A stretch of DNA of 64,000 bases from Anadara kagoshimensis (Eukaryota > Mollusca > Bivalvia > Arcoida > Arcidae): the NCBI GenBank assembly GCA_021292105.1, contig CM037864.1, positions 39,399,486 to 39,463,485 on the forward strand, in the 5' to 3' direction. Shown here one piece after another: positions 1 through 11,050 of the stretch; position 1 is the first letter of the stretch; every line of letters starts with the position of its first letter. A program made the position numbers and the translations under genes. Under the pieces are notes generated by a model, which was not told where the DNA came from, did not search any database, and saw only the letters and a program-made list of their open reading frames with translations.

Positions 1-565
1 GAGTTGTTGCTTTGTATGTGGGAGGTTGTGTGTTCAAACTGACTGGGTCTGATCAAGACTTGGAAATAGTGACTTCTCTCACCAAGCATTTGGCATTTAG
101 AAACTAGAAGTGTCTCTTGAGAGCCAAATACCCTCCGCCCCCAACATTTAAAGTTTTCCTGCGACCTTGACCTTTCCGATATGACCTTGATTCAAGGTCT
201 TGACACATCTTTGGACCATGAAGATTATTCATGTGAAGTTTAATGAGAGTTGTCCAAAGCATTGATGAGATATGGTCCGGACACGATTTTACATTGACAG
301 ATAGACAGAGACAGACATGGTGATTCCTATATACCCTCCTCAAACTAGTTTGCAGTATAACTAGTTTTTGGCTGTACAATGAAGGTCACGGGACCTTTGG
401 AAGATTACTTAATAACTGGTGCCCCTTGGCATGTTAAGAACTTTTCCAGATATTGCCCTTAGCACACTGAAATTTCTGCCACTTCACCTGTAGCTAGTGA
501 CATCTCAATGTAAGTGAAATGTTCTTGACTAGGAAGTAAAACCCCATTCAATCAATCTCTTTGAA
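1..565 (+). repeat. tRNA-headed SINE copy, interrupted by another repeat
   Basis: The first ~100 bases match the head of a SINE seen again at 1,840-2,160: a tRNA-like B-box region (GTTCAAACTG near 33), then a body ending CACCAAGCATTTGGCATTTAG. The body resumes at about 365 and runs to a tail near 565 (TCTGCCACTTCACCTGTAG, then GTGAAATGTTCTTGACTAGG). The middle, 104-365, belongs to a different repeat family, so this looks like a younger element inserted in an older SINE. The 5' end lies outside the window. Confidence 0.6.
104..365 (+). repeat. Interspersed repeat beginning CTAGAACTGTCTCTTGAGAG (copy 1)
   Basis: The element opens with the small palindrome CTCTTGAGAG. It carries a conserved body (CCTTGACCTTTCCGATATGA, then GACCATGAAGATTATTCATG) and ends with a GACAGA microsatellite followed by GTGATTCCTATATACCC and TTTGCAGTATAACTAG. 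Further copies lie at 735-925, 2,465-2,815 and 23,926-24,900. ACTAG flanks both ends here (103-107 and 360-364). Other copies also begin ACTAGA, so this may be element sequence and not a target duplication. It has no coding capacity. Confidence 0.65.
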
Positions 566-734
566 GTAATGGCTCTTTTCAATAGGAAATTCTTGTCCGG
601 AGTAATTCTCCAAAGAGTGAGAACTTTATTAAAATTGGTGAAAGTATCACTAGTGATAAAAGATGGCATATTAAACATATTTGCAAATAAACTATAAGTC
701 TTTTAGCAGGGGATAGTAATTCACTGAAGTGAAT

Positions 735-925
735 AAAAACTAGAACTGTCTCTTGAGAGTCAAATACTCTGCCCCTAACATCTACAAGGGTTTAGTTTTT
801 CCTGCAACCTTGAACTTTGACACATTGAACCATGAAGATTATTCATGTGAAGATTTATGACAGTCTACCAAAGCAATTATGAGATATGGCCCGCACACGA
901 TTTTACAGACATGGTATATAATATA
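735..925 (+). repeat. CTCTTGAGAG-type interspersed repeat (copy 2, truncated)
   Basis: This repeats the order of copy 1: CTAGAACTGTCTCTTGAGAG, CCTTGAACTTTGACACATTG, ACCATGAAGATTATTCATGTG, ATGAGATATGGCCCGCACAC. It breaks off in a TATAATATATAATAT stretch before the usual end. Confidence 0.6.
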
Positions 926-1184
926 TAATATCAGGAAAATAAATGATAGTGAAAAAAATGAGAATTTTTGTCCCACTCGGAAATATGCCAAACAAATTCA
1001 GAAAATATGCAATTTAAACAATTGGTAAAATTAGTCACACTTATACCTGTGGTAATGATCAGCGAAAAGTTTCTTATACCACAAATACTAACACAGAACT
1101 TTAGGGTCTGGACTGATAGACCAAAGTGAGGATACAAACTATACAGCAAATTTTTGGTTATACATGATCATTGTGAACTACTGC

Positions 1185-1345
1185 AGCCCATGTTCAAGTC
1201 ACAATCCTTAAGGCAAAGTAAAAACTTTGAAACTGGCAAGCCAAAATAAACATCTGAACTTCCACCAGAGAAGTGAGGCTAGGTACTCTGGAAGAGTAAG
1301 CATGTCCAATTCAGCAAGCTACACCCACTGCATGAGTAATCAAAA
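1185..1345 (-). repeat. Degenerate retroelement 3' tail (reverse orientation)
   Basis: This shares a recognisable string of blocks with 16,050-16,230, 25,325-25,445 (+), 56,300-56,480 (+) and 60,745-60,880: 'AAAACTTTGAAACTGGCAAG', 'GAACTTCCACCAG', 'TACTCTGGAAGAGTAAGCA', 'AGCTACACCCACTGC'. In the better copies the block lies directly 3' of reverse-transcriptase-like coding remnants, so I read it as the untranslated tail of the same retroelement. Confidence 0.55.
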
Positions 1346-1839
1346 CTGAGGATTAATAACTAATAAAATAATAAGATTAACAACATAATTAGATTTTTAA
1401 AAATTAAATACTTTTATTATTTTAGCTAACAGCTATAGTGTAAAGTGTTATTTTGTTCTGTGTATAAATTATTAAATATTATAAAATCTATCAAATATTA
1501 TCACATACTACTTACATCAAACAATATCTATCATTATTGCAAATATTGAAGCATACAGAAAGTTAGGCCTTTATATGCTACATTTTGATTAAATTATCAT
1601 TACATATACATGTACCGTAATAAGCGGCAACGGAACAAAAAAAAAAAAAAAAACAATTCAACAGGTTTATAAATACCAAAAGTTTGTATAAGCCTTGAAA
1701 TTTTGTCCAATTGGTAAGAAAATATTAATGATACAAAAGACTTTCCTTGTAAGTAAAAAAATCTAAAATATTCACCTAGTTGAATCTTGTGAATATTATC
1801 TGCTCTTGAATAAACCCTCACGGACCATTTTACCACTTT

Positions 1840-2160
1840 CGTAAGACAAATGGTAGAGTGCTTGCTCTGCATGTGGAAGGTTATAGTATTTGAACCCTAA
1901 TCTGACTAAGACCTTAAAAAAGTTAGTTGCTGTTTTATGCAAAGCACTCTAAATTTAGAAATGGAAGTCAGGGGGTCCTTGGGAGGATATCTTAAATACT
2001 GATGTCTTATGTAATGGTAGGTGTGGCACACTACAGAACCCTTTCTGAACAGTGCCCCGAGTACACTGCAGAATTTCTGTCACTTCACCTATTGTTGGTG
2101 GAGACATCTTTATATAAGTGAAATATTTTGACTGGTACAAAAACCACTTTCAATCAATCA
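1840..2160 (+). repeat. tRNA-headed SINE (full body)
   Basis: A tRNA-like head (ATGGTAGAGTGCTTGCTCTG as A-box, GTATTTGAACCCTAA as B-box) is followed by the body also seen at 365-565, ending GTGAAATATTTTGACTGGTACAAAAACCACT. The RNA polymerase III promoter boxes are visible but degenerate. Confidence 0.7.
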
Positions 2161-2464
2161 ACCAATGGCTATTGTACAACGTTATCTATTTGTGAAAATA
2201 AAATAGAGTGCTAAATCATGTAAATCATATATTCTTATTTATGGTACAGGTATATGTATTGTATAAAAGTGAAATGAGATGATACATATTTTCCTGTATA
2301 TGAATTCTAACATGATATAATTAAGTATAGGTAAACTAAAATATTATCACATAATGACAAAAAAGTGGAAAATGAAATTGAAAATAATTTTTTGTTGGCT
2401 AACATTATGAGACCATGTAAGTGATATGTTGTCAGTCTTAGCAGTCAATCACAGTTATAAATGT

Positions 2465-2725
2465 AACCAGAACTGTCTCTTAAGATCCAAATACCGGTAC
2501 ACCCCCACCCCACCCCCAACATCTACAAGGGTTTTATGTTTTCCAGTGACTTTGACCTTTTGGATATGATCTTGATTCATGGTCATTATACACCTTTAAA
2601 CCATGAAGATTATTCATGTGAAGTAATATGAAAGTTCAGTTTAGTTCAGTTCTATGATAGAACTGAACTATGATAGTCATCCAAAGCATTTATGAGATAT
2701 GGTCCAGACAGTGTTTAACACAGAT

Positions 2726-2758
<33 letters not shown>

Positions 2759-2815
2759 TGGTGATTCCTATATACCCCTTCAAAATAATTTGCAGGGGGG
2801 GGGTATATTAATTAT
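2465..2815 (+). repeat. CTCTTGAGAG-type interspersed repeat (copy 3)
   Basis: It starts AGAACTGTCTCTTAAGATCC and contains ACCATGAAGATTATTCATGTG, a GACAGACA microsatellite (about 2,728-2,758), GTGATTCCTATATACCCC and a G-run. An internal 15-bp direct duplication (GTTCAGTTCTATGATAGAACTGAACTATGATAG region) forms a short hairpin not present in copy 1. Confidence 0.65.
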
Positions 2816-5121
2816 GAAAAAGCTTACAAAATCAAGTTACAAATAATGAACAATATGATAACAATTAGGAAGTATAAGTTCAAACACATCAAATATGTTG
2901 AGCAATTCAGTTTTTCATGACTCACAGATTTACATGATAATAACAGATTGCACAAAATTTAGAATGATACACAATGTATAATACTAGTATATATAGTCTA
3001 AATCGCCATAGCAGCGGTTCGTATGATTCTTAATGAATGTATAAATTTTTCACTTACAATGATACACACTAACTGTTATGCATATGGTAACACGGTATTA
3101 ATATCTATCTGTGTAGAATAGACTCACCCATGTTTATAAACACTCTGCCAAAATATCGCTGACAGACTATTTAATTGTTACAATGATACCTTTTTCTGTT
3201 ACTACTCAAATTAACAATACAACTATGTATAAATAATATCACACTTTCAAATATTCCAAAAAACAAGTTTAACAACATGCAAGCATGCAAATAAATTAAT
3301 AAATATCACAAAATAACACAATAATAAATACAGAAACAAAATTTTGTATAATTCAACAATATTGACCTGTCCGCTTGACCTTTCATTGGGAAATACATAT
3401 AAGATGGTTCACCTAATACATAGGTAGTGTTAGGATTTGTGGGTAACAGTACTACATACACAATGAACCTGCCTATTTATGTAGACAAAATAAACATGTG
3501 TTTCTTGTACACAAACATGATAAATGTAATCTGTCCATAATACCAGTAAATATTTAAATTAAAGGTCAAGCAAACAGGTCAATGTTGTTTGCCTATATAG
3601 TCAAACCCGTCTGATAAACAAGTAGTAATAACCCTATTATTAATAAGTTATATAAATTTAACATACCCCACATAGATTGTTAAATTCATTTAGGAAATGT
3701 TTTGCTAAAAGGACAATTAATTTAAATGACGCAATTTATCATCAAAATGATAAAAGAGTGTCCTTGTTCCGATTCTTTACTTTTAAGAATTTTACTCATT
3801 TGATAAATGATGTATCTATATGCATATTGCACAAAAACAAAATAAGAAAGTAGAAATTTTTGCATAGATATAAATTTCTTACAGAACAGCAGCATCAATA
3901 AATCTGTACTGCTGATCAAAAATATCTGCAGCATGAATAACAAATGTATATATGTACTATATAAATATGTGTACAAATATTTCCTTTCCCCAAAAAATAT
4001 ATTGTTCATTTTGTGGAAAAATACACACCAGCATAAAAATAACATAACTGTGCATTATCATATTTCTAAATGCGGATACACAACAATAATAATGCATAGA
4101 GGATCTTATAAAAAAGAGCACCACTTTAAATCAAGATTATATAAAATTCAAAAAATTGCAAAGTTAGCTCTAGCTCTCAAAAAGTTGGAGTCAAAACATT
4201 AGTCAATTTTAAAACTGAGGAGCCAATCTATATGTTGTGGAGCCAGTAAAACTAAGAAAAGCAACAAAAATGTTTGAAATGTAGTTTCTTTAATCTGCTG
4301 TATAAATTTTCTTTCACAATTTGTAAAACTTACAAGTTTTTTTATACTTGTGTAAGAAGTAAAATAAAGGAAAAAATAAGTGATTATCTTCTGCCTAATA
4401 ATCAAGTGGAGCAAAAACATTAATCAAATGCTAATTTTGGAGCTAGAAATCATAAGAATTAGCAATAGGCCAAATTTGGTAATGGCAGAGCTAACCCTGC
4501 AAACTACATGAACATCTTGATTTTGTCTCTAAGTAGGATATGTAAGCCTCATCTAAAATAAAATTGGGAATTTTGTGCCCTAATATAAAAATAATGTTTT
4601 TGAAAATTTTGGTCAAATAATAAATCTATGATGTCATTTGACACAATCTTAACCTCATTTGGAAACTGCAAATTTGATTGTTCCATGGGTAGACTAGCTA
4701 GCAGGCCCCAATGAGATTAAATGAATCAACAAAACATAATTTTAAAAGAAATGGTCTGGTATAATAAATTGTTCCCAGATTATTTGATGGAATATTTTTT
4801 TCCTTTGTGTTTGGGTACAAGAGCTATCGGAACAATGTAGTTCACCTGAAACTTTACCCGAACTGTGTGTGTGTGTGTGTATGTGTGTGTATCACATACT
4901 ATGGTAACCAAACTTAATACAAAATACAATGTATTCACTAACTCAATATACTTAAGCTAACTAAATTCTGAACAATTGGCCCAAGTACATATGGTGTTCC
5001 AAACATGAGCAGTGACACCTTTTGGCTACAGAGATATTGACATTCAAATACATGTACAAGGACACGAGAAGCACATACATGTATAAGCTAAATGCATCCA
5101 GTGTGACCAGTGGAAGACAAA
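2816..5121. other. Gene-free AT-rich stretch left of FBXO30-like gene
   Basis: I see no convincing coding potential: the open frames here are short and rich in K, I, F and Y as expected from AT-rich noise. The stretch holds one small inverted-repeat element (3,355-3,595) and a GT microsatellite at about 4,865-4,893. The right part probably includes 3' UTR of the leftward FBXO30-like gene. Confidence 0.5.
3355..3595. mobile_element. Small TIR element (MITE), TTGACCTG family, copy 1
   Basis: The left end reads TTGACCTGTCCGCTTGACCT and the right end, reverse-complemented, reads TTGACCTGTTTGCTTGACCT, giving terminal inverted repeats of about 28 bp around ~175 bp of non-coding sequence. Two further copies with the same ends occur at 16,455-16,690 and 51,065-51,275. 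No transposase is present, so it is non-autonomous. Confidence 0.7.
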
Positions 5122-8100
5122 TCATGCAATTTTTTCATTATTCTCACTGGTAAGTAACTCCTTCATCTCCAGTAACTGATACGGCTCTGTTCTTACATTA
5201 CAATCTTCATTTCTATTGTGAGGACAAACTTTCAAGTGACTGTGAATTGCTGAATTGTCTCTGGGTATCCACTTCCTGATGGGTGTAAATGCAGTGCTGA
5301 AACACCATTTCTGAAAGAAATATATTGTTAATTACATATCTTTCTGATAAAGAAATAAAACATTAACTGAATCAGATGAAGTTGGCAACAAACAAAATGA
5401 TTTAATAAAAAGAAAAACACACGAGAAAATAATAATTTTGGGTTAATTTTTTAGGCTACATATAACATGTATGTAGAAAATTTGTCCTCCAAACCATGTG
5501 GGAGACATAGAGTGGATAGGCTTTTTCTTCCAACCAACAATTTATCTGCTATCTTTTCTTGAAAACTATTTAACAGATCTTTATGAAACTTCACAGGAAC
5601 AATCTTTAGGTGGAGTATATTGGCTATAAGTATTTTGACCATGCACATGGTTGGGGCTCAAAGGGCTGCATTGGGGTTTGTTTGGGGCACACTTTTGAAA
5701 GAGAACCGCATTTCAGTAATAATTTGTTTTAAGTAAGCTAAAAAACAGCTTATTACCTGGTATGCCACTTGCCATGTAGGTTTGTTTCCATTGTCTTTTT
5801 TCTTTTCCCAAATCTGTAGTACCATGCCTTTTTCATCAAGTAACGAACAGCATATGTCCCGGAGATATTTACAGGTCAGCGACAGATTGTTTAATGAGAA
5901 GCCATCTAAGTATCTGATTATATGTTGTAGAATTTCTACAGGAAGACTTGTAATTTGAAGTTGCTTAAACTCCTTTTCTGGTGATTTTGAGGAAAGTGTA
6001 TTTTCACTTGATGATCTTCTAAACCGAGGAAAGACTGTCACAACAGAATCAAATTTTTGTGATGTGAGAATTTCTGGGGTGGCTTCTCGAAGTTTTCTCT
6101 TTCCAATTTCAAAATTGAGCTTTTTGTCGTCTAAGCGATTTTGATTTTCAACTTTTAAATCTTGCAATTTTGTTGACAGTTCGTCACAAAGATCTTCATC
6201 ATCATCATCATCATCAGTTCCCATGGTTACCAATCCAAAGCTTTCTAACAAAGCACTATGAACAAGTTTTGACTTTTGATTATTGGGATCAAACTTCTGA
6301 ACAGAAAAGTTACAACCCTGATATGCAAGCGGACATCGCTGTAACAGCCATCCATTTAAACCACATTGAATGTCATGATGAACATTTTTAGAATGCCAAG
6401 CGTATTCATCACGTCGAAAATTCTGAGCACATAAAAATGTATACATTTTGAAAGGCTTCGGTTGATATTTTGAAATACACTCAATATTGAGACTAACACC
6501 CAGCAATTCTTTTAGCTTCACTTCTTTTGCATAGAGATCCTTTATTTTAGTGTCACTATCTATATCATCACTGAGATTACCATGGTTACCAGTACCATTA
6601 GGTTTATCCCTTTCATCGGTTGTATTAGACATCTGATCTCCATTTGACACAGTTTCAGTGCCAATCACATCAGATTCTTCAGACTCCTGAATACCAGTTA
6701 AGTGTGTATTTTGACCAACCATATGATGTGAAACATAATCTAAAGCAGCACTTAAACTGTCAGATGTTTGCTTAGATGCTCCGTATATTCTACTACAGAC
6801 ACTTCGCTGAAGTCCTGGGGGAGATTTACAATCCCATGGGGTATCACTTTCATCTTCAGAGGCATTCTGGGATGTTTCCGTAGACGGATAATCAGAATCA
6901 AAAGACGAACTTCTAACTCCAAATGGAACACCTGGATATCTCCTAGTTATTGAATTTTGAAGAATTTTTCTAGTTCTTTTTGGAGCATTCATAGATTCTA
7001 CTAACATCCGCTGATCTCGTAAAGCTAAAGCAACATCTAACTGACCACATCGTACGTGTGGGTTGTGGAGTGGAAGTGGATATTTAATACATTCATCTTC
7101 TGAATGCATAGGCCACCGATTCCATTCCATTGTACATTGAATAGTGCTAGCAGGGCATACATTCAAATGTAGTCCCACTTTCCGTCTTTGCATTTCCTGT
7201 CGACAACCATAGGTTGCATTGATACAAGCCACTTTGACATGAGAGCACCAACTTTTATGTTCTTCTACAAGACATGTGTGAAGTCTTTGTCCACATCCAT
7301 GTTCACAGTCTATAACTTCACAACTGCTTAAACCATCCGGTGTTATATTACAAAACTTATCTATGCAGTTTTCACAGTGAGCATGTAAAATTGACAAACT
7401 GTAAGCCAGGGCTTCCTCCTCTGATATCTTCCTGTTTTCTTTTTCTGTAATGTAAAATTAAAGATGAATTATCAGTATAAATTCAAGATGTAAAAACATT
7501 AATAGATTACAAGATTACATTAGCCACATTTGGACACAAAAGTAAGTACCATAATACATGAAGAGCTGGAGTTTTATGCTCAGTCTAGATATTTTTTCAC
7601 TTATACTGAGCAAGTCAATTCATAGATAGTGGAAAAATCTGGAGTCCCCAGAGAAGTTATATGAAAGAATGTTGAGCAAATAATGAAAATAAAGTAGTTA
7701 ACCTACTGCTACTGACAAGTAAACATAACAGTAGCACCCACATGGAACACTGTGCTACATTTGGTCACAGACAGATAAAACAGCCAGCAATATAGATAAA
7801 TGACAACATTCCATACATGGTCCATTAGGACTGGAGTTGAGTTGAGTAATGGTGTTTTACGTTCCAGTCAAGAATTTATCACTTATATATCAAAACATGG
7901 AAAGCTATAGGCGAAGGTGCAGAAATTTTGCCTCTGTGTTGCACTGATGGCATCATACAGCAGGGTTCTTTACCATGCCAAGCCTACTGTGACAAGGGAC
8001 ATTGTTTATTTTAAGTTCCTTGACTTTATTTGGTAATGTAGAGTGCTTGGCAAAAGAACAGTCACTACCAACTTTCAAGTCTTGGGTCAGACCAGGTTGG

Positions 8101-9441
8101 GGTTTGAACCCATGACCTCCCATTTACAGAGCAAGCACTCTACCAACTGAGCTACAGCCATTAGTGGTCCATTAGGACTGGAGTTACAGATCTAGTTGCT
8201 TGCTATGAAATGTATGTAGGTGTTATTGAAAATTTCATAGTGATCAGCTAGATGAACATCTCCAATCAAACCTGAGATGTTAATCTACCCTGCCAGGCAT
8301 AAATAACTATATTTATTATATAATCTACTCAATAATCCATGTAATACGGTCATACAATAAAAATCGTATTGAATGAGTGTGACGTCATAAAAGCATAAAA
8401 GTCATTCCAGAGTGACGTCAAACGATTGACCTAGTTCACAGATGTTTGTTTCATTTGACACTGTTTGTTGATTCTAATTTAAGCTGATACTTTTGTACTT
8501 TTCTTCTAAAAAGAAGATACATTGTATTTAAATTGAAAATGTTTGTTTTGTTTTTGTATCCTGCGGACAGACTATTGTTAACTTATAATATTTCAGCAGA
8601 ATTACTTTTGGCGCTTGTACACATTTACGTGAACTTGTTCGTTGTTGTGTTTCGGTCAATCAGCAGTTTTCTTATAATGAGAAGACAAGTTTTAAATCTA
8701 CGAAAAACCCGTTTTTATGGGATTATATAATAAATAGAATCTTGCATTCGTGTTTATGTAATATTGAATTTATTAAACTCGTTGAATAATGTTTTATGCA
8801 ACTCGTCAAGGCTCGTTGCATAAAAAATTATTCAACTCGTTTAATAAATTCAATATTACATAAACACTCATGCAAGATCCTCTATATATTGATATTTGCC
8901 ATAGGTTTTTATCATAATCATCTTGTCAAATTCCATTTATAGAATTGAAATATATTATGTTTTTGCAGTATTTAAAAGTGGTATCATAACTTAAACTAAG
9001 TTTGTTTTCTTGAAAAACAATTTTCTAGAAAAATTCTTTAAATTGCTGAAATTTTGCTACTGCATTTTTCCACTTTCTATATACATAATTAAAAATTTCT
9101 ATATGGCTATAAATTAAACTATTACAGCTTCAGAACTGTGGTGTTAAAAGTTGCCCAGCAGGTTGATGTTGTTTGCTGGTGTTATTGTAAACTACATGTA
9201 TTTCAAAAATATTTACTATCGATGTAGAAATTCAAACTGAAACCTGATACTGGGACTCCTATAAATTTTCATTTGCCCAACAATGAATAAGTTATGATAC
9301 AGTGAAGCTTTTCTATCCTATATATATTTCGTGTTTACACACGGGTGATCCGTTTACACATGTAAACATTCAAGTTCTGGTGTATTCAAAATCAAACAAA
9401 ATTTGTAAAATATTCATTTCTTTACCTGTGAAATAAGGCAT
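5122..9441 (-). CDS. FBXO30: F-box only protein 30/40-like, TRAF-type zinc finger and F-box
   Basis: Probable substrate adaptor of an SCF (SKP1-CUL1-F-box) ubiquitin ligase. Three coding exons, reverse strand: 9441-9426, 7444-5757 and 5310-5122, all GT-AG, frame continuous, 630 residues. The start is the short exon MPYFT, which joins in frame to EKENRKISEEEALAYS; the long open frame alone has no ATG at its head. Residues ~28-120 hold the Cys/His-rich TRAF-type zinc-finger region (C-x2-C, CEHGCGQRLH, then the ...YGCR motif). About 506-545 is the F-box (LPVEILQHIIRYLDGFSLNN). The last exon carries the family's C-terminal KWCFSTAF block and a final basic stretch with HLKVCPHN. A short Asp run lies near residue 400. 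Vertebrate FBXO30 and FBXO40 are somewhat longer (about 700-745). I cannot say which paralogue it represents; it may be the single pre-duplication gene. Divergent from APH1. Confidence 0.88.
7840..8165 (-). repeat. tRNA-headed SINE in FBXO30-like intron 1
   Basis: Read on the reverse strand it begins with a very tRNA-like head: TAGCTCAGTTGGTAGAGTGC (A-box) and GGTCATGGGTTCAAACCCC (B-box). A ~230-base body follows, ending near 7,845 with AAAACACCATTACTCAACTC. Related copies: 21,113-21,455, 29,413-29,696 and 33,295-33,515. It may belong to one of the widespread molluscan tRNA-SINE families such as RUDI, but that needs a library search. Confidence 0.8.
8380..8420. promoter_or_regulatory. Pair of CRE-like TGACGTCA palindromes
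   Basis: Exact TGACGTCA octamers lie at 8,380-8,387 and 8,413-8,420, with 25 bases between them. This is the full binding site of CREB/ATF-type bZIP factors. They sit in the intron of the F-box gene about 1 kb from its start codon, just left of the palindrome, and could be part of a mobile sequence rather than an enhancer. Confidence 0.4.
8734..8885. repeat. Long near-perfect palindrome (foldback element)
   Basis: Two arms of about 72 bases (8,734-8,805 and 8,814-8,885) are nearly exact reverse complements: ATAGAATCTTGCATTCGTG at the left answers the reverse complement of CTCATGCAAGATCCTCTAT at the right. They share GTTTATGTAATATTGAATTT. Most mismatches fall at ACTCG/CGAGT steps. The loop is only a few bases. 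It lies in an intron of the F-box gene. Confidence 0.8.
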
Positions 9442-11050
9442 CTTGATGCTTAGGAAGCAATCTGTAACTACTTTGATGGATTAAGCATGGTCATCTACAT
9501 GTTTGAAGTTTGTCTAACAGCATTCTCGTATCTCACAATCGTTCTACTGATAAAGATTTATCCTTAATAACCTATTACTAAATTAATATTTTTGTTGCCG
9601 AAAAACATATTTATTTTCTTATATTTTGAAAATACACAAATAAAGTATACTTATGTCAGAATGAACTACTGTAAACAGAAATGATTTTTACGATTCATCG
9701 AATTATCTAAAGTTTTTAATTCTTGCTTTAAATTATAAACTAGTACATCATTTTGCAGGAAATGAATGAAGACTGCAACCACACAACTTGAACAAGGAAA
9801 TATGTGAAAAAACAAGCACTTATCGAGATTTTAAACCGAATACAGTTTACAAAAAATTCAGCTTTGAAGATAACCTTTAAATTGCCGATGTCATTTTCAT
9901 CTAAACAACAGTAAACTGTAAAGGTACGTGAAAATGTTTGGGTTCCCCCTTTAAGTTGGAGAATTTCAGAGACAGACAGACAGTTTGGTCCATTCACAGA
10001 ATTATCGGTATATCTGTTCAGTATAGAGACAATATTCCTATTTTCGATCCTTAGAACTCTGTCCCAGCTTTATGAACCACAAGACTGGTGATTTCTTCCA
10101 TGTATACTGAGTAGGCCTCTCCACCTAGAGCACAAGACTTTTGACCACCTCAAAAAAAAAAAAAAAAAAAAAAAAAAATGAATGCTGACTAAACAGAAGG
10201 TTGAATTTATTTCAAATGTGTATTTAAGGAGTATAATAGTAAATCATATTTTAAAAACCTTCAACTTGAAATTATCAAGTACACTCACATTGAACTGTCA
10301 AAGATTGCTTCAGATATTTAAACATGTTTAAAGTAGTAAATGCTTTTCAAATTGTTTACCATTTACATATGAATTCAAGTCAATTCGCCCCACAGTAAAT
10401 TCACCCCCACTTTCAACAGAATCGCCCCCACTTCTTGCAAATTCGCCCCCACTGTCAAAATCGCCCCATTTTTTCACGTAACCATATAACAAATCATTTT
10501 TTTTAAATCAAATAAAAAACAATGCATATGATGTTACCGGGAACAGAGAAATTGTTTCGGAAGGAGATGGGTATGTTGAAAAAATGTTTTTTTATGATTT
10601 CTCTCAACGATGTAATCTATCAATACTCTAATGTTATTCTTTAATAAACGTTAAGTATTTTCTTATTACTGTACCCACTGTTATGATTATATCATGATCT
10701 TAAAAAGGACTTTTGATATGAATGTGCAACAAAAACATTGCAATAAAAAAATATACATATTTTACATAATTTGTGTGCAGTTTACTGTTAAATAGGCATA
10801 TCCGAGGTAATAAAAATAATTTTGTTTCTTTTACAATCTCAATAAAAGATGATTTTAAAAAAATTGGGGGCGAATTTGCAAAAAGTGGGGGCGATTTTGA
10901 CATGGGGGGGCGAATTTGATGAAAGTGGGGGCGAATTTACCATGGGGCGAATTGACCTGATACCTTTACATATACATGTATTTAATGCTGGCTTTGTTGA
11001 ATTTCAGAATATATAGACTTCAGCTCAGGATAGACAGACATCATATCAAG
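9442..11050. other. Divergent intergenic region between FBXO30-like and APH1
   Basis: The two start codons are 1.6 kb apart on opposite strands, so a shared promoter region somewhere in about 9,445-10,360 is plausible; I see no clear TATA box. APH1 very likely has an untranslated first exon here, because a good acceptor (TTGAATTTCAG, ending 11,007) lies just before its start codon. The region also holds an A-run (10,151-10,178) and a foldback element (10,371-10,964). Confidence 0.5.
10371..10964. mobile_element. Foldback element with GGGGGCGAATTT repeats and 9-bp target duplication
   Basis: The ~100-base ends are inverted repeats: the left end reads GTCAATTCGCCCCACAGTAA and the right end, reverse-complemented, GTCAATTCGCCCCATGGTAA. 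Each arm is built from about four ~20-bp tandem units of the form AAATTCGCCCCCACT. TTTACATAT occurs immediately outside both ends (10,362-10,370 and 10,965-10,973) and looks like a target site duplication. The ~390-base centre is AT-rich and non-coding. Confidence 0.75.

Noticed and set aside
8041..8165. Possible tRNA gene on the reverse strand (good A- and B-boxes)
   Set aside because: No closing acceptor stem, and the same head is attached to an identical body at three other sites: a SINE head.
8533..8730. 65-codon frame (+) in the F-box gene intron, hydrophobic
   Set aside because: No splice context or family resemblance; sits beside the palindrome and CRE pair in probable repeat DNA.
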